This document shows, one piece after another, positions 29,778-39,115 of a DNA stretch of 39,115 nucleotides. The position numbers were made by a program, and so were the translations under genes. A model generated the notes under the pieces. That model worked only from the letters and a program-made list of their open reading frames with translations, searched no databases and was not told the DNA's origin. The DNA lies in NCBI GenBank assembly GCA_027946555.1, contig JAPEVC010000292.1, positions 1-39,115 on the forward strand. Direction: 5' to 3'. Source of the stretch: Gnomoniopsis sp. IMI 355080. Lineage: Eukaryota > Ascomycota > Sordariomycetes > Diaporthales > Gnomoniaceae. Positions within the stretch are counted from its first letter, which is position 1. Each line of letters opens with the position of its first letter.

Positions 29778-32072
29778 ATGCCACCTGTCGAAGTCATCGA
29801 CCTTTTGTCCTCCAGCCCAGCCGCTGTTGTCCCTCCCCAACGTCCCCCAAAGACGAAGGCGGCAGCTAGGCCCAACAAAGCGCCGCCAGCTGGGATCCTT
29901 GACTATGACATCCTCGACCTGACCGCCGATGACAATGGCCGTCATGCAATGGCCAACAAGTCCACCTCACCCATTGCTGCTCTTGCCAAGCCGCCTTCAA
30001 ATTCGAGCATCTCTGCCCGCGACTTCTCGTGTTTCTCGGACGACTTTGGCACGGATGCTGATCTATTCGACGAGATATTCGACGAGCGTCCTGCCAAGAA
30101 ACTACGTCCAGCTGGGCCTTCTGATGTGAAAGGCGCGGTGTCAAGCACGAGTACCAGGCCGCTGCAGCGCGCACACTCCGGGCCTGAGAAATCTGCTGCC
30201 ACGTCCACATTCATTTCTGCATCTACGGGCACAATCAGCCGGGGCGCTCCCGGTATTCTCCAGCCCGCGGGCTTGAGGCGGTTTAATACAACCGTTGATC
30301 CCATCCAGACCAGTAGCGACCCATTTGCAAGCTCGCCACGGCAGGAGAGGGGCAAGGAGAACAAGATCATCGATCTTAGCCTAGACGACGGCTTGGACCC
30401 GTTCGCGAGCTCACCCCCATTGATCAAGGATAAGGGTGCAGGAAAGGAGAAGGCAAGTAAGGCAAGTGTGCCATCAAGGGAAAGACGAAGCGGGCAGCAC
30501 GCTTCCAGCTCGCCATATAGCAGCAAAGTCCCAGGCAAACAGCCTATTTCACCACAAGCGCGCAAGGCATCGGTACTAAGCTCGCCTCTGTTGATGGAAA
30601 GTGGGCCCGCGAGCAAGATGACCGGACAGCCAAAGCAGACACGTTCAAAAGGCAAAGAGAAGAATATTGTGCCATGGGATAACATCTCCAGCTCGGCACC
30701 TGAGGTCAATCTGGACGACGATTGGGACATGGGCGTGGCGCGGGAACGAAAGAGCCTTGCAAGAAGCCGCTCGGACGGAGTCAAATTTGACCTGGGTGAC
30801 CCGGATACCTTTCCGACAGACTCGGACGACGATCTGCCTGACCTAGGTAATTTGAAACCACCCAAATCGAAGTCGAGTGTAAGCAAGTCTATATCCAAGG
30901 TCACAAAGCGCCAGGCAAACTTCTCTTCCAAACAGTCCCTAGCAGAGATCGAGTCCGCTAGACTTGACAAGCTCGCCGCCCGTGAAGCCGAGAAGCGCCG
31001 CAAACAACGCGAGAAGGATGAAGCCAAGGAACAACGGCGTATCGAGAAAGAGCGTGCCGCGGCCCTTGCTGAAGTCAACAAAATTCGCACCGACAAGAAG
31101 GTCTCCACGCCCGAGATGATTGTCGATCTCTCTAACTCCATTCCTCCGTCCACAAAGCTACAAATTGAAGCCATTCTCGCCGACTTGAATGTCAACTCTC
31201 ACAGTTACGCCAGCCCGGTTAATAACGTGGTGAAATGGCGCCGTAAAGTGAGAGCGCGCTTCAATGACACCGAAGGCCACTGGGAACCCATACCGGAGCG
31301 CATCGAGCCCGAAAAGCACGCGCTTGTCATCGTCCCGGCCGCAGAGTTCATCGAGCTTGCCCTCGGCGCTAAAGGCAGCGATCTGGAAGCCCACGTCCTC
31401 AATATGCAGCGAAATCACAAGGACCACACCCTCATTTACCTCATTGAAGGCCTGCATGGCTTCATGCGCAAAAATGCCAACGTTCGTAACCGCCAATTCC
31501 AGGCCGCGGTGCGCGCCACCGACGCGGGCTCCACCGACGACGCTCCTCCCCCGTCCACGCAACAGCGCAAGCGTAAAGCGTCCAAGCCACCCCCGCCACA
31601 CATCGACAAAAACCTCATTGAAGATGCCCTCCTCTCGTTGCAAGTGTACCACAATGCCCTGATCCACCACACCTCCGCGCCCATAGAGACGGCGCAGTGG
31701 GTGGCCATCTTCACGCGGCATATCAGCACGATCCCATACCGGCATCAGAAGGACACCACCACCGCGAGTGCTGCCTTTTGCATGGACAGCGGCCAGGTGC
31801 GCACCGGCGAGAACGCGCACGACACGTACCTGAAGATGCTGCAAGAGATTGCGCGCGTAACGGCGCCAATTGCGTATGGGATTGCGGGTGAGTTTGGAAC
31901 TGTGGGTGATTTGGTGAGAGGATTGGAGAATGGCGGGCCTCTCGTGCTGGAAGGGGTGAGGAAGAGTGCGAATAAAGATGGGGCGTTTAGTGAGCGATGT
32001 TTGGGGCAGGCGGTAAGCCGGAGGGTGTGGAAGGTATTTACGGGGAGGGACGAGAATAGTACGGATATCTGA
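29778..32072 (+). CDS. EME1: Eme1/Mms4-type ERCC4-domain subunit of the Mus81 endonuclease
   Basis: A single-exon frame of 764 residues from the ATG at 29778. The frame is open further upstream, to 29592, but only from a GTG, so the ATG is preferred. The C-terminal third is an ERCC4-like fold: TPEMIVDLSNSIPPSTKLQI, HALVIVPAAEFIELAL and HTLIYLIEGLHGFM, followed by a helical region with an ARVTAPIAYGIAGEFGTV helix-hairpin-helix-like end. The GDxnxxERKxxxD catalytic motif of Mus81/XPF is not present, which fits the non-catalytic Eme1 partner. The complex cleaves branched DNA such as stalled forks and joint molecules. The N-terminal ~390 residues are disordered with three acidic hydrophobic motifs (VIDLL, ILDLT, IIDLSL) resembling SUMO-interaction motifs, two DPFASSP repeats, and a strongly charged helix (around 392-445) before the ERCC4 domain. 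Eme1 is weakly conserved, so the call rests on domain order. Confidence 0.88.
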   Translation: MPPVEVIDLLSSSPAAVVPPQRPPKTKAAARPNKAPPAGILDYDILDLTADDNGRHAMANKSTSPIAALAKPPSNSSISARDFSCFSDDFGTDADLFDEIFDERPAKKLRPAGPSDVKGAVSSTSTRPLQRAHSGPEKSAATSTFISASTGTISRGAPGILQPAGLRRFNTTVDPIQTSSDPFASSPRQERGKENKIIDLSLDDGLDPFASSPPLIKDKGAGKEKASKASVPSRERRSGQHASSSPYSSKVPGKQPISPQARKASVLSSPLLMESGPASKMTGQPKQTRSKGKEKNIVPWDNISSSAPEVNLDDDWDMGVARERKSLARSRSDGVKFDLGDPDTFPTDSDDDLPDLGNLKPPKSKSSVSKSISKVTKRQANFSSKQSLAEIESARLDKLAAREAEKRRKQREKDEAKEQRRIEKERAAALAEVNKIRTDKKVSTPEMIVDLSNSIPPSTKLQIEAILADLNVNSHSYASPVNNVVKWRRKVRARFNDTEGHWEPIPERIEPEKHALVIVPAAEFIELALGAKGSDLEAHVLNMQRNHKDHTLIYLIEGLHGFMRKNANVRNRQFQAAVRATDAGSTDDAPPPSTQQRKRKASKPPPPHIDKNLIEDALLSLQVYHNALIHHTSAPIETAQWVAIFTRHISTIPYRHQKDTTTASAAFCMDSGQVRTGENAHDTYLKMLQEIARVTAPIAYGIAGEFGTVGDLVRGLENGGPLVLEGVRKSANKDGAFSERCLGQAVSRRVWKVFTGRDENSTDI

Positions 32073-32416
32073 GATGTTCGTGACTCAGTCAGTGTTGAGC
32101 ATCGGTATACGAGATCTTCCAAGAGCTGGAAGTCTTGCATTCACAAGGCGCATTTTTAGAATTGGTCGACTCATTGGGATAGAGCCTCACTGTACTACAC
32201 CTTAGCTTGTACCAAAGGTCCAAATGCTCGACAATATTAAAGTTGTAATTAAGGCGTAACATCTCGGCGTACCGTGTACGTAAATATGCCGAAGCGACGA
32301 TGCCACATCTACAAGTACCGTATTATCACGGGCCAAACGCCCAAAATCGAGGACACACGATTGTCTTGGTCTCGGTCCCTCCCAATCATCTTCCCGTCGC
32401 GCTCTCTCTCTCTCTC
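32073..32416. other. Convergent intergenic region
   Basis: About 340 bp between the stop codons of the Eme1 gene (+) and the receptor-like gene (-). It holds both 3' ends and a pure CT run at 32402-32418 that abuts the receptor-like gene's stop codon. Nothing else was recognised. Confidence 0.5.
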
Positions 32417-34403
32417 TCATCCTCCCAAACGTTGTTCCCTGCCCTTGGCTGACACATCCCTAATACCAGGACCCGAAGTCGTCTTCCTCACACTGCCCGG
32501 CAAACCAGGCCCCTTCATCCTCCCAGGTCCCACCTGCGGCGTGCCCTGATTCGCCGGATTATCCCGCAGCAACGCGACGGGAATGTTCCCATGCTCCACT
32601 GCCGGAGCCGCCGCCGCCGTCGATGTAGCCTGCGAGAATCGATCGCTTGCACCGCCTCCGTCCGGGCTGCCGTCTTGCAGTGGCCACTTGACCTCGGTCA
32701 ACCTTGACGGCCCCGGTGCGCCTTTGCTCGTCTGGTCTCTGTTGTTATTATCCACGAGTGTTGTTGCGGAGGAGGATGATTGTTGTTTGGCAGGTGGTGG
32801 CTCGAGCGGGCCGAACGGGCTGATTTCCGCCGTTTCCAACCATGCTTGCAGGGTCGCGCCCGTGGACGGCGGGCGTGATGACTCCTCGCGGACGGTCTTG
32901 AGCATGGTGCCCTTAGGATCTGGATCGATCTTGGGAAATACGCTGAACGTCGGCGTGGTCTTGCTGCTCGCGCCCAAGTCCTGCTGCTCCGTTTCATTCC
33001 TCCTCTCCTTCGCCGCTGGTGGATCTGCAAGCGTCATGACCGGCTTGCGTACACTGTCCGCAGGCTGGACATAGTCGGTCGTCAGCGCCTCGCCCGTCGG
33101 CCGCCGCGTGATGCCCAGCCTTGACAGCCGCTCGCCCAGGAACGACTCGGGCTTGGAGCGCGGTGCTGTGCCACCGCCACCGCCACCACCACGTGCAACA
33201 GAATTCTTGCTTCCGTTGCGGCTGACGTCGACAATACGCACGCTCTGGAAGCGCTCCGGTGCTGTTGCCACGGCTGTGGAGCCCGTCATCAGGGCCTGAT
33301 CCTTCACGTCACGCGGTGCGGCGGCCATGGAATTATAGCTGCTGCTGGTGCCGGGCCGCGGCCCATTATTGAAGCTACCGCGTTCGGCTTGGGCCTCGCG
33401 CTCACGGCGCTTTCTCCGCCGGTAGCGAAGAACGAGGAGAATGATGATGAGGGTGAGAAGAGAGGAGCCGGCTGAGGCGCCGACGATGATTGCCGCTGCT
33501 TGGGTGATGGATACAGCCGACGACTGGGCTTGAGTGACCTGAAGGTCGGCTTCAGCCTGTAGAGAGAGTTAACCATGTATGCTTGGTGTCATGCTCAGAC
33601 CTACTGGATCAAGCCGGGGAATGTGTCTCGTTTGCACGACTAATTGGAAAAAGAGAACGCAAACTTACTCTCGCATTCGTTGCCTGCGCCAACGCAGCCC
33701 CGACCTTCGTCTGGGCATCCCCGCTTGCCACTGCCAGCGCGCTCGCCGCAGAACTCGTACAACTCGCCAACGCCGAGTTCCCACTTGAAATGGCCGCCGA
33801 CAGCGCACCTGTCAGCGACGCCTCGGACTGTTGAGCCAACGAAAGAGCAAATGTCAATGATAGGCTCGCCGCACTCAGCCGCGAGCTGTCCTGCGACAGC
33901 TGCTGCGAGGACTGTGACAGTCTCTGGCTCTCCTGGCTGACGGACCGCGAGGCAGAACTGAGTGATTGCAGGGCCGCTTGAGCGGATTCTTGTAGTGACT
34001 GGATACGGGCATTGAGCTGATCGATCTGGGCCTGGCTTTGTCGTCGGAAGAGCGGTGGCGTGGTGATTTGAGCGGCTTCAGCTGAGGTTGGCGTTTTTCG
34101 CCGGCGGAGTTGTAGTTCGGCGGCGATGTCTCCCTGCGATGGCGACGGTCTCGGTTCCTGTGCCTGTCCATCGTTGACTTTGCCAAGTGTCGTCGCCGTG
34201 ACGATACTTTCCGACGCCACTGATTCTATGATATTTGTCACGATGATCTCTCTCCACTCAGCAGTATTTGAAATCTTGTGGTTGCATGAACCCAGACCCG
34301 ATTCATTACGCCGCTCAGGCCTCTCGTCCGCTCTGGCAGAGCCAAATATTAATAGTGAGAGCAGAGCGACCAGCGTTGCTCGTCGTGGGGGTATCGTGAA
34401 CAT
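32417..34403 (-). CDS. Single-pass receptor-like surface protein of unknown function
   Basis: Two minus-strand exons, 34403-33669 and 33556-32417, joined in phase 0 by a 112-nt intron (GTAAGT donor, CTACAG acceptor), give 624 residues. The start at 34403 is the first ATG of the frame and is followed by a signal peptide (FTIPPRRATLVALLSLLIFG, then ARA). The outer part to about residue 260 has an LFRRQSQAQIDQLNARIQSL segment and then a Ser/Gln/Ala-rich, coiled-coil-like stalk (SQESQRLSQSSQQLSQDSSR). One transmembrane helix follows (AAAIIVGASAGSSLLTLIII), then RYRRRKRRER as stop-transfer. The cytoplasmic tail of about 335 residues is disordered, with a poly-Gly run and Ser/Pro/Thr-rich segments; FLGERLSRLGITRRP stands out as a possible docking motif. 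The layout recalls fungal wall-stress sensors (Wsc/Mid2 type), but no WSC domain is seen. I cannot name a function. Confidence 0.82.
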
Positions 34404-35567
34404 CGTCAATGACCAGCATCAGACAGTCGTGGAGTACTTCTGCCTATCTCTTCAGGCCCATGATTAAACTGTACACAAATGAGAAGGATTCACCACGAGG
34501 GGTGGACTAGGCTGACGACGGGACGAACGAACACTCGCGACCAAGAACTAGGCGACTCAGGAGGATCTTCTCGCCCAGGAAAGCATGAAAGAGGCCCACT
34601 AAACCAGAATACCTATCACATCTTGTCCAAGACACCCCCCCAGGTGCTAGTTCAAGGTGGGAGGTGGTGTTCTCGCATCTCGGATTGTAGCCAAGCCGGC
34701 CAGTCTTCCGAAGTGCCCATCGTTCTGATGATACAGTGACATGGACCTGGAATCAAACGACCTGTCAAAAGTGGAGCAAGATCCGCATATCGACATGGTG
34801 GCCAGTCAAGATCAGCTGTACTGATTCCGAGACGCACGTCCCTGCAAGGCTGAGCGTGTTGGTCAATGCGCCCCACAGATACCAAGCAAAAGTCACAAGG
34901 CTGGACAGGGTTGGGAACGTCTCGTGAGACGAGCCTTAAAAGGCGCAACAAGCGAGTCGTAAGACGGTCAAGAAGCACCAAGCTCTCTCGAGGCCGCGGC
35001 CCACCACTTTGAACACCATTCCGAGTTGCATATGTCGATGTAGTATGGATTGCCAAGCCACATATACCCAACCCGGTTCTGAAGCAGCCATGACATGGCA
35101 CGACCCATGTTGAGAGAGGTTTCCGCGTATAGCGTGTCCAATACAATTCAGCAGCGAGCTGCCGAACCGACGAATACTGCTTAGTCTGGCTAGCATACTT
35201 ATGCTTGTCTTGTGATCATCGTCGGGATTCTTCCTCCTCACATTTAGCGGACGTTGGGTGGGGACGTTGACAAGAAATTTCGAGCAGTCGATTCTTGGCG
35301 CATGCTCCGGTACAAGCGATGTCTCATGTGCTATGAGTGATGGACCAGGTTCACGGAACAACCCAAAGCTTCTGAGAATCAGAGCTTAAAAAAGAACGAA
35401 AAAGAAGAAGAGAAAGGGCCGCGGTGATCTCACGTGATGCGCACCGGAATGAACCGAATCATGAACAGTATTGTCTTTTGAGGCTCTCGGACTGCTCGAA
35501 AATCCGCCGCACGTTTTCTGTCATGATACTCTAGGAGAGTGTCTCCACAGTAGATGACAAACCCACC

Positions 35568-35925
35568 ATGATGCTTGGCGACATATGGTTTGAACTAAAT
35601 CTCATTTCGAATTTTGATCAGACCTTCAGACGACAGAAAGCGGAGTTGAAGGTTTCAGCGTGAGATGCAAGGCTACAAAGCAGAGGAAGAGCTTCGTCAG
35701 ATGTGTCTCAATAGCCTTGTACGGAAATTTGGGCCGTCTGCCGAAGTTGCCCAATCCAGAAGTGCTTCCGATGATATTCGGACGATGGGGAATAGAAATT
35801 GCGATGAGATATCACTGCCGACGGAGAACGGGCGAAAACGGGTCATCCGAGAGTCATCTCGAGTGTGCATGATGAACGGGCGAGGACTCAGTACAAAGTC
35901 ATCTGATGTCCAAGATGCTCCATGA
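35568..35925 (+). pseudogene. Candidate frameshifted small ORF
   Basis: A 31-codon ORF starts at ATG 35568 in an excellent context (CCCACCATGATG) and ends at a TGA at 35661-35663; a second ORF in another frame starts with the ATG at 35665 and runs 86 codons to 35925. The two halves read as charged helical sequence in succession (FDQTFRRQKAELKVSA, then MQGYKAEEELRQMC). The second frame is open from about 35650, so a single-base change would join them. No intron of credible size can connect them. No family recognised. It may be a decayed gene, a sequencing error, or chance; the second ORF alone could also be a real small gene. Confidence 0.3.
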
Positions 35926-36008
35926 CGGGGTGTGGATGCTTGTGAGACTGAGTCGGTGTCAAGTGACTGTCCGCCATTTGCTGCGAGGGGGCAGGACACT
36001 ATCACGGA

Positions 36009-36018
36009 CCCCCCCCCC
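36009..36018. repeat. Poly-C run (10)
   Basis: A homopolymer of 10 C residues in the region between the receptor-like gene and ERD2; length may be affected by sequencing error. Confidence 0.75.
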
Positions 36019-36414
36019 TAGCTAAGAACTAAATTCTGCTATCATTGACCAGTATCTACGATAAATACTTTTATAGAATCCAAGTAGACTGCATGCCCAT
36101 TTTATCTCAAAGCCGGAGCTGCTCCATTCCCTGTCGCCCCTGAACCCATGAACGCCGTCATAATGCATGCGCCTCCTGTTTCTCCGATGACAGGCCAGCA
36201 GCCCGGCTTCTATGACACGTCTCGACTAGTCAAGTAACATCCCCCCGTCGAGGAAACGGTCGTCCTTGTCGGTGCACAAAACTCTTGGTTTGTGGCTCTG
36301 CACACTGCTATATGCTCTGCAGACCTCTCCCTTCTTCTATGTGGCTTTTTTCGACCATATTGTCTCGCTCCCTTGCAGAGTGACAAGGGTGTTTATCCAT
36401 GGACATCGGATCCC

Positions 36415-37284
36415 TTACACTGGGAGCTTGAACTTCTTGCCCTTCATGACCTTGGTGTAGTAGATCCAGAAGAAGTCGCTGTACATGACAGTCTGGATAA
36501 TGCCGGCCACGATTGCGATCCAGTCCACCTTATGGTTCTCCTCGGCAACATAACGGTAGATCCAGTTGGGGATGTACAGTGCTCGGTAAATACCCAGGGC
36601 AGCCAGATAATGCGTCGTTATGGTCTCAGCCTCACCTGTGCGCTGCAACATGAAGAGTTGAGGCAGGATGGCCACAGCCTCGAGCCAGATGGAGAAGGCC
36701 CAGAAGATCTCGGATACGGTATACTTGTATGGGATGACGACGGCCAGTACAGCAGCGCCTCCAAGTAAGTACTCGACGCGGAATGTGTCGAGGTTCGGGT
36801 CGTTGGTGGGCTTGTAGGAGGTGGTCATGAGGTAAAGAATGTAGCCCTGGGAGCTGATGAAGGCGATCTTGAAGAGGAGGTTGTAGACGCTGTTCGTCTG
36901 AAAGAGGTCTGGCACCACGGAGTTAGCCTTTAGACGGGTCTCCATGCAGCCATCAGCACATACCAAGGTATCTCGTGACGTAGACGATGAAGTAGAGACA
37001 TTGCGACTTGAAGGAGATGCCGGAACAGCTCTAATACACCGTTAGCCTTTGAGGGTGTCGCGTTGGGCTTCTCGATTGCTCGATCGCTCGATCGTGGCAG
37101 TGAGACAAACTTTCAGGTCGACCATCTTGTGCAGCAGGATAAGAATAGAGCCCAGATGGGCAAAGTCCGCTACAGACATCAGTCAGTCCAATTAATTTCA
37201 CCACCGCCGCAGTTGAGGCCATCGCAGCTTGCAAAGGGATGCAGAGCGGTTGAGCATACCGAGGACGCGGAAGACGTTCAACAT
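36415..37284 (-). CDS. ERD2: ER lumen protein-retaining receptor (K/HDEL receptor)
   Basis: Four minus-strand exons, 37284-37260, 37169-37111, 37030-36964 and 36908-36415, give 214 residues, the usual ERD2 size. The seven-helix Golgi receptor binds the C-terminal HDEL/KDEL of escaped ER proteins and returns them in COPI vesicles. It begins MLNVFRVLADFAHLGSILIL, then SCSGISFKSQCLYFIVYVTR, LDLFQTNSVYNLLFKI, the helix segment around IPYKYTVSEIFWAFSIWLEA, and RTGEAETITTHYLAALG with YRALYIPNWIYRY. The C-terminal KKFKLPV end matches fungal homologues and their retrieval-type lysine tail. The three introns all have GT-AG ends, and each junction falls within conserved family sequence, which supports the model. 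It is divergent from the metalloprotease gene that starts 688 bp away. Confidence 0.95.
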
Positions 37285-37971
37285 CTTGAATTGATTTGGC
37301 TTCGCTTGAACTGCTAGAAGGAACGTCAAGAAGTCAAAAGAAGGACCATCAAGATGATGAAGACGACGTCAAAACAGACGAGTATGGCGATGGGCAGCTC
37401 GAGGGGGCGGTCGAGACAATTGTTTAAATTGGTCGACGATTGTCGAGAGAGCTTGGAATAAGATTGCTGTCACTTCGCGCTGCCGGGCTTGGAACGTGGA
37501 AAGAGGACACGACGCGATTAGCTTCTGATTGGGCCCCTGCATGCCCAGCCAAAAGGCTGCTGCTAGCCCTGGAGCTTACTACGCAGCAATAGTCTGACGG
37601 TATGTACAGTGGGCGCACAGACCAATCAACAGGATTCAGGAACCGTTTGTTCCTTTATCTCACTGATCAGAGCACAGTCTGTCTGAATCCTGAAGATAAG
37701 CTTACCAATCCACAGCAGCCTCGAACTGCTACATTCGCCTCACTCCTTCAGCCTTGCTGGAAGATTCGACCAGCAGTATCACTAAAGTCATCTGCTAATT
37801 CTTCAGGGAGAAGGGTGCTGCTGGAAAAGAATCCTTTGTAATATAACATGCTCATCACGAATCTCACAACACATCACCGAGCCCTCAAATAAATACAATC
37901 TTTCCTTCAACTACCTTCGCATATAGCACATCGCAACGCCCGTGTCTTACTCATTCTCACTCTCAACACGC
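37285..37971. other. Shared divergent promoter region
   Basis: About 690 bp between the start codons of ERD2 (-) and the UBL-WLM gene (+). It must carry both promoters. A 79-codon frame at 37602-37841 has no supporting feature. No specific motif was assigned. Confidence 0.55.
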
Positions 37972-39115
37972 ATGGCGGAGCCACTAAGCGAGACCATCGC
38001 GGTCACCGTCTCTAAATCCGGCACCACCCATCTCATCACCCTCCCTTCCACTGCCCTCCTCACAGACCTCATTTCCGCCAGCGAAGATGCCCTTCTTCAG
38101 TCTTCCCCCATAGCCGTCTACGACTGGGACAAAGCCAAATTCATCGCCGCCGGATCCCTCCTCCGCTCCGGCCCCGACGACAACAAGCCAATAGCCCACC
38201 TGCACAACAAAAAAGTCACTCTGCAAGTCCCCACTGTCCAGGACATTGAGAGCATCAAAAATTCGTCAGACGCGGCCAAAGCACGGGACGCAAGGCGCGC
38301 TGCGCAGAGACGGGCCGCGGTGCCGGCGGCGCGGACGACGACACGCCGGCCGGGCGAGGACAAGTACGGGTTCTTGAGGATCGAGCCGTTGCCGGGTTTG
38401 CGGAACCCAGAGAGGAGTCGTGAGTTCCTAGAGCGTCTGGCCGATGATGTAGGTATCAAAGCCACGATGCGGAAGCATGGTTTTACAGGTACGTGTGTTT
38501 GTGTATGTGTATGTATGTGTCTGTGTCTGTGCGTTGGGCCCAGATGGGAGAGGCCTATCGTTGAGAAAATTCCATGAAATGCCTACAAGTGAGGTACACT
38601 GATATAGCTCAGGTCTTTCTTCCCTAAGCGGAAGCGTTTCCTGAGATCGTATCGTTTGACGTTAGGAAGGCCTGTCCCCAAGGGAGGAAGCGTCCGGGAG
38701 CCAACCGGTTACAGAGCAGAAAAAAAAAAAAAGACTAACAAAACCCCACCCCCTTAGTCGGCCTCCTCACCGAGATGGACCCCCTAAGCAATACCGCCGC
38801 CTCCCACGAGGGCACCACGCGCCTCCTCGGCCTCAACCGCAACGCCGGCGAAGTCATCGAGCTGCGCCTGCGCACAGACGCCTACGACGGCTACCGCGCC
38901 TACAACACCATCCGCGCCACCCTGTGCCACGAGCTGGCGCACAACGTCCACAGCCCGCACGACCGCAAGTTCTGGGATCTGTGTCACCAGATCGAGCGCG
39001 AGGTCGCGGCGGCGAGTGCGGGACGGAGCGTGGGTGAAGGTGGCGGGTGGGAGCCGAGCGGCGGCGGGGAGGAGGAGGAGGAGGAGGATGTACCGGATCA
39101 TGGGGGTTGGACGGG
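37972..39115 (+). CDS. Ubiquitin-like/WLM-domain metalloprotease (Wss1-related), partial
   Basis: Exon 1 is 37972-38488 and exon 2 runs from 38758 past the window end; the intron is 269 nt (GTACGT donor, CCCTTAG acceptor, with an internal GTGT-rich stretch and a poly-A run). The ATG at 37972 is the first in the frame; only a GTG lies upstream. Residues 1 to about 85 look like a ubiquitin-like domain (ETIAVTVSKSGTTHLITLPS, then KKVTLQV). A basic linker rich in Arg/Ala follows, then the WLM domain: FLERLADDVGIKATMRKHGF, VGLLTEMDP, GLNRNAGEVIELRLRT, and the zinc site HELAHNVHSPHDRKFW near residue 230, matching HExxHxxxxxHxxxF. The WLM family includes Wss1, a DNA-dependent protease that clears DNA-protein crosslinks and SUMO conjugates; the ubiquitin-like fusion form is known in fungi. 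The C-terminus, where interaction motifs usually lie, is missing. Confidence 0.92.

Larger units (their letters stand above)
34404..36414. other. 2-kb intergenic region, possible broken small ORF
   Basis: Lies between the start of the receptor-like gene and the stop of ERD2, both on the minus strand. Minus-strand frames of 164 and 141 codons (34652-35146, 34936-35361) lack recognisable features. On the plus strand a pair of adjoining frames at 35568-35925 looks like one frameshifted ORF and is listed separately. A ten-base poly-C run is at 36009-36018. Confidence 0.45.

Noticed and set aside
29942..31195. 417-codon minus-strand frame opposite Eme1
   Set aside because: A shadow of the Ser/Lys-rich coding strand; no membrane or domain logic survives inspection.
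34652..35361. Minus-strand ORFs of 164 and 141 codons
   Set aside because: They overlap each other in different frames and have no domain-like features or conserved residue patterns; more likely chance open frames.
1..39115. tRNA, 5S rRNA, CRISPR array or intact transposon
   Set aside because: I looked for tRNA T-arm-like GTTCRA blocks, the fungal 5S core, regular direct-repeat arrays and transposase or reverse-transcriptase motifs and found none; a covariance-model or repeat-library search could still find degenerate ones.

Overview
The window is nuclear DNA of a filamentous ascomycete (Pezizomycotina-like). The evidence is intron-bearing genes with short GT-AG introns (mostly 48-155 nt), CTNAC/TACTAAC-type branch sites, eukaryotic start contexts, and core eukaryotic proteins (ERD2, cytochrome c heme lyase, mevalonate decarboxylase, kinesin, Eme1). 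I cannot name the species. No rRNA, tRNA, CRISPR array or intact transposon was recognised. All gene models are hand-built from splice signals and reading-frame continuity. Ten look solid; three (the coiled-coil orphan, the Thr-rich membrane protein, and a possible frameshifted ORF pair) are tentative.

Layout. 0.6-6.1 kb: a compact NRPS-like enzyme (adenylation, carrier, condensation; five exons) followed on the same strand by diphosphomevalonate decarboxylase. 6.7-9.9 kb: a RUS/DUF647 family protein (+) converging on cytochrome c heme lyase (-), which carries a duplicated CPV heme-motif block and a polyglutamine tract. 11.9-17.7 kb: a more accessory-looking stretch with a probably GPI-anchored expansin-like protein, an orphan coiled-coil protein with a 10-nt first coding exon, a small Thr-rich single-pass membrane protein (-), and a five-exon secreted eight-cysteine protein with a Kex2-type site. 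18.8-24.4 kb: a ~1.8 k-residue kinesin-4-like motor (-) with an apparent in-frame 57-nt intron. 24.4-29.8 kb: a 5.3-kb stretch with no convincing gene. 29.8-32.1 kb: an Eme1-type ERCC4 protein with three SUMO-interaction-like motifs. 32.4-34.4 kb: a single-pass, receptor-like surface protein of unknown role (-). 36.4-37.3 kb: ERD2 (-). 38.0 kb to the end: a ubiquitin-like/WLM metalloprotease, divergent from ERD2 and cut by the window edge.

The genes do not form one pathway. Most are housekeeping genes of the secretory route, mitochondria, sterol synthesis, DNA repair and transport. The places with most room for new biology are the standalone A-T-C enzyme, the secreted eight-cysteine protein, the orphan receptor-like protein, and the regulatory or degenerate content of the 5.3-kb gap.
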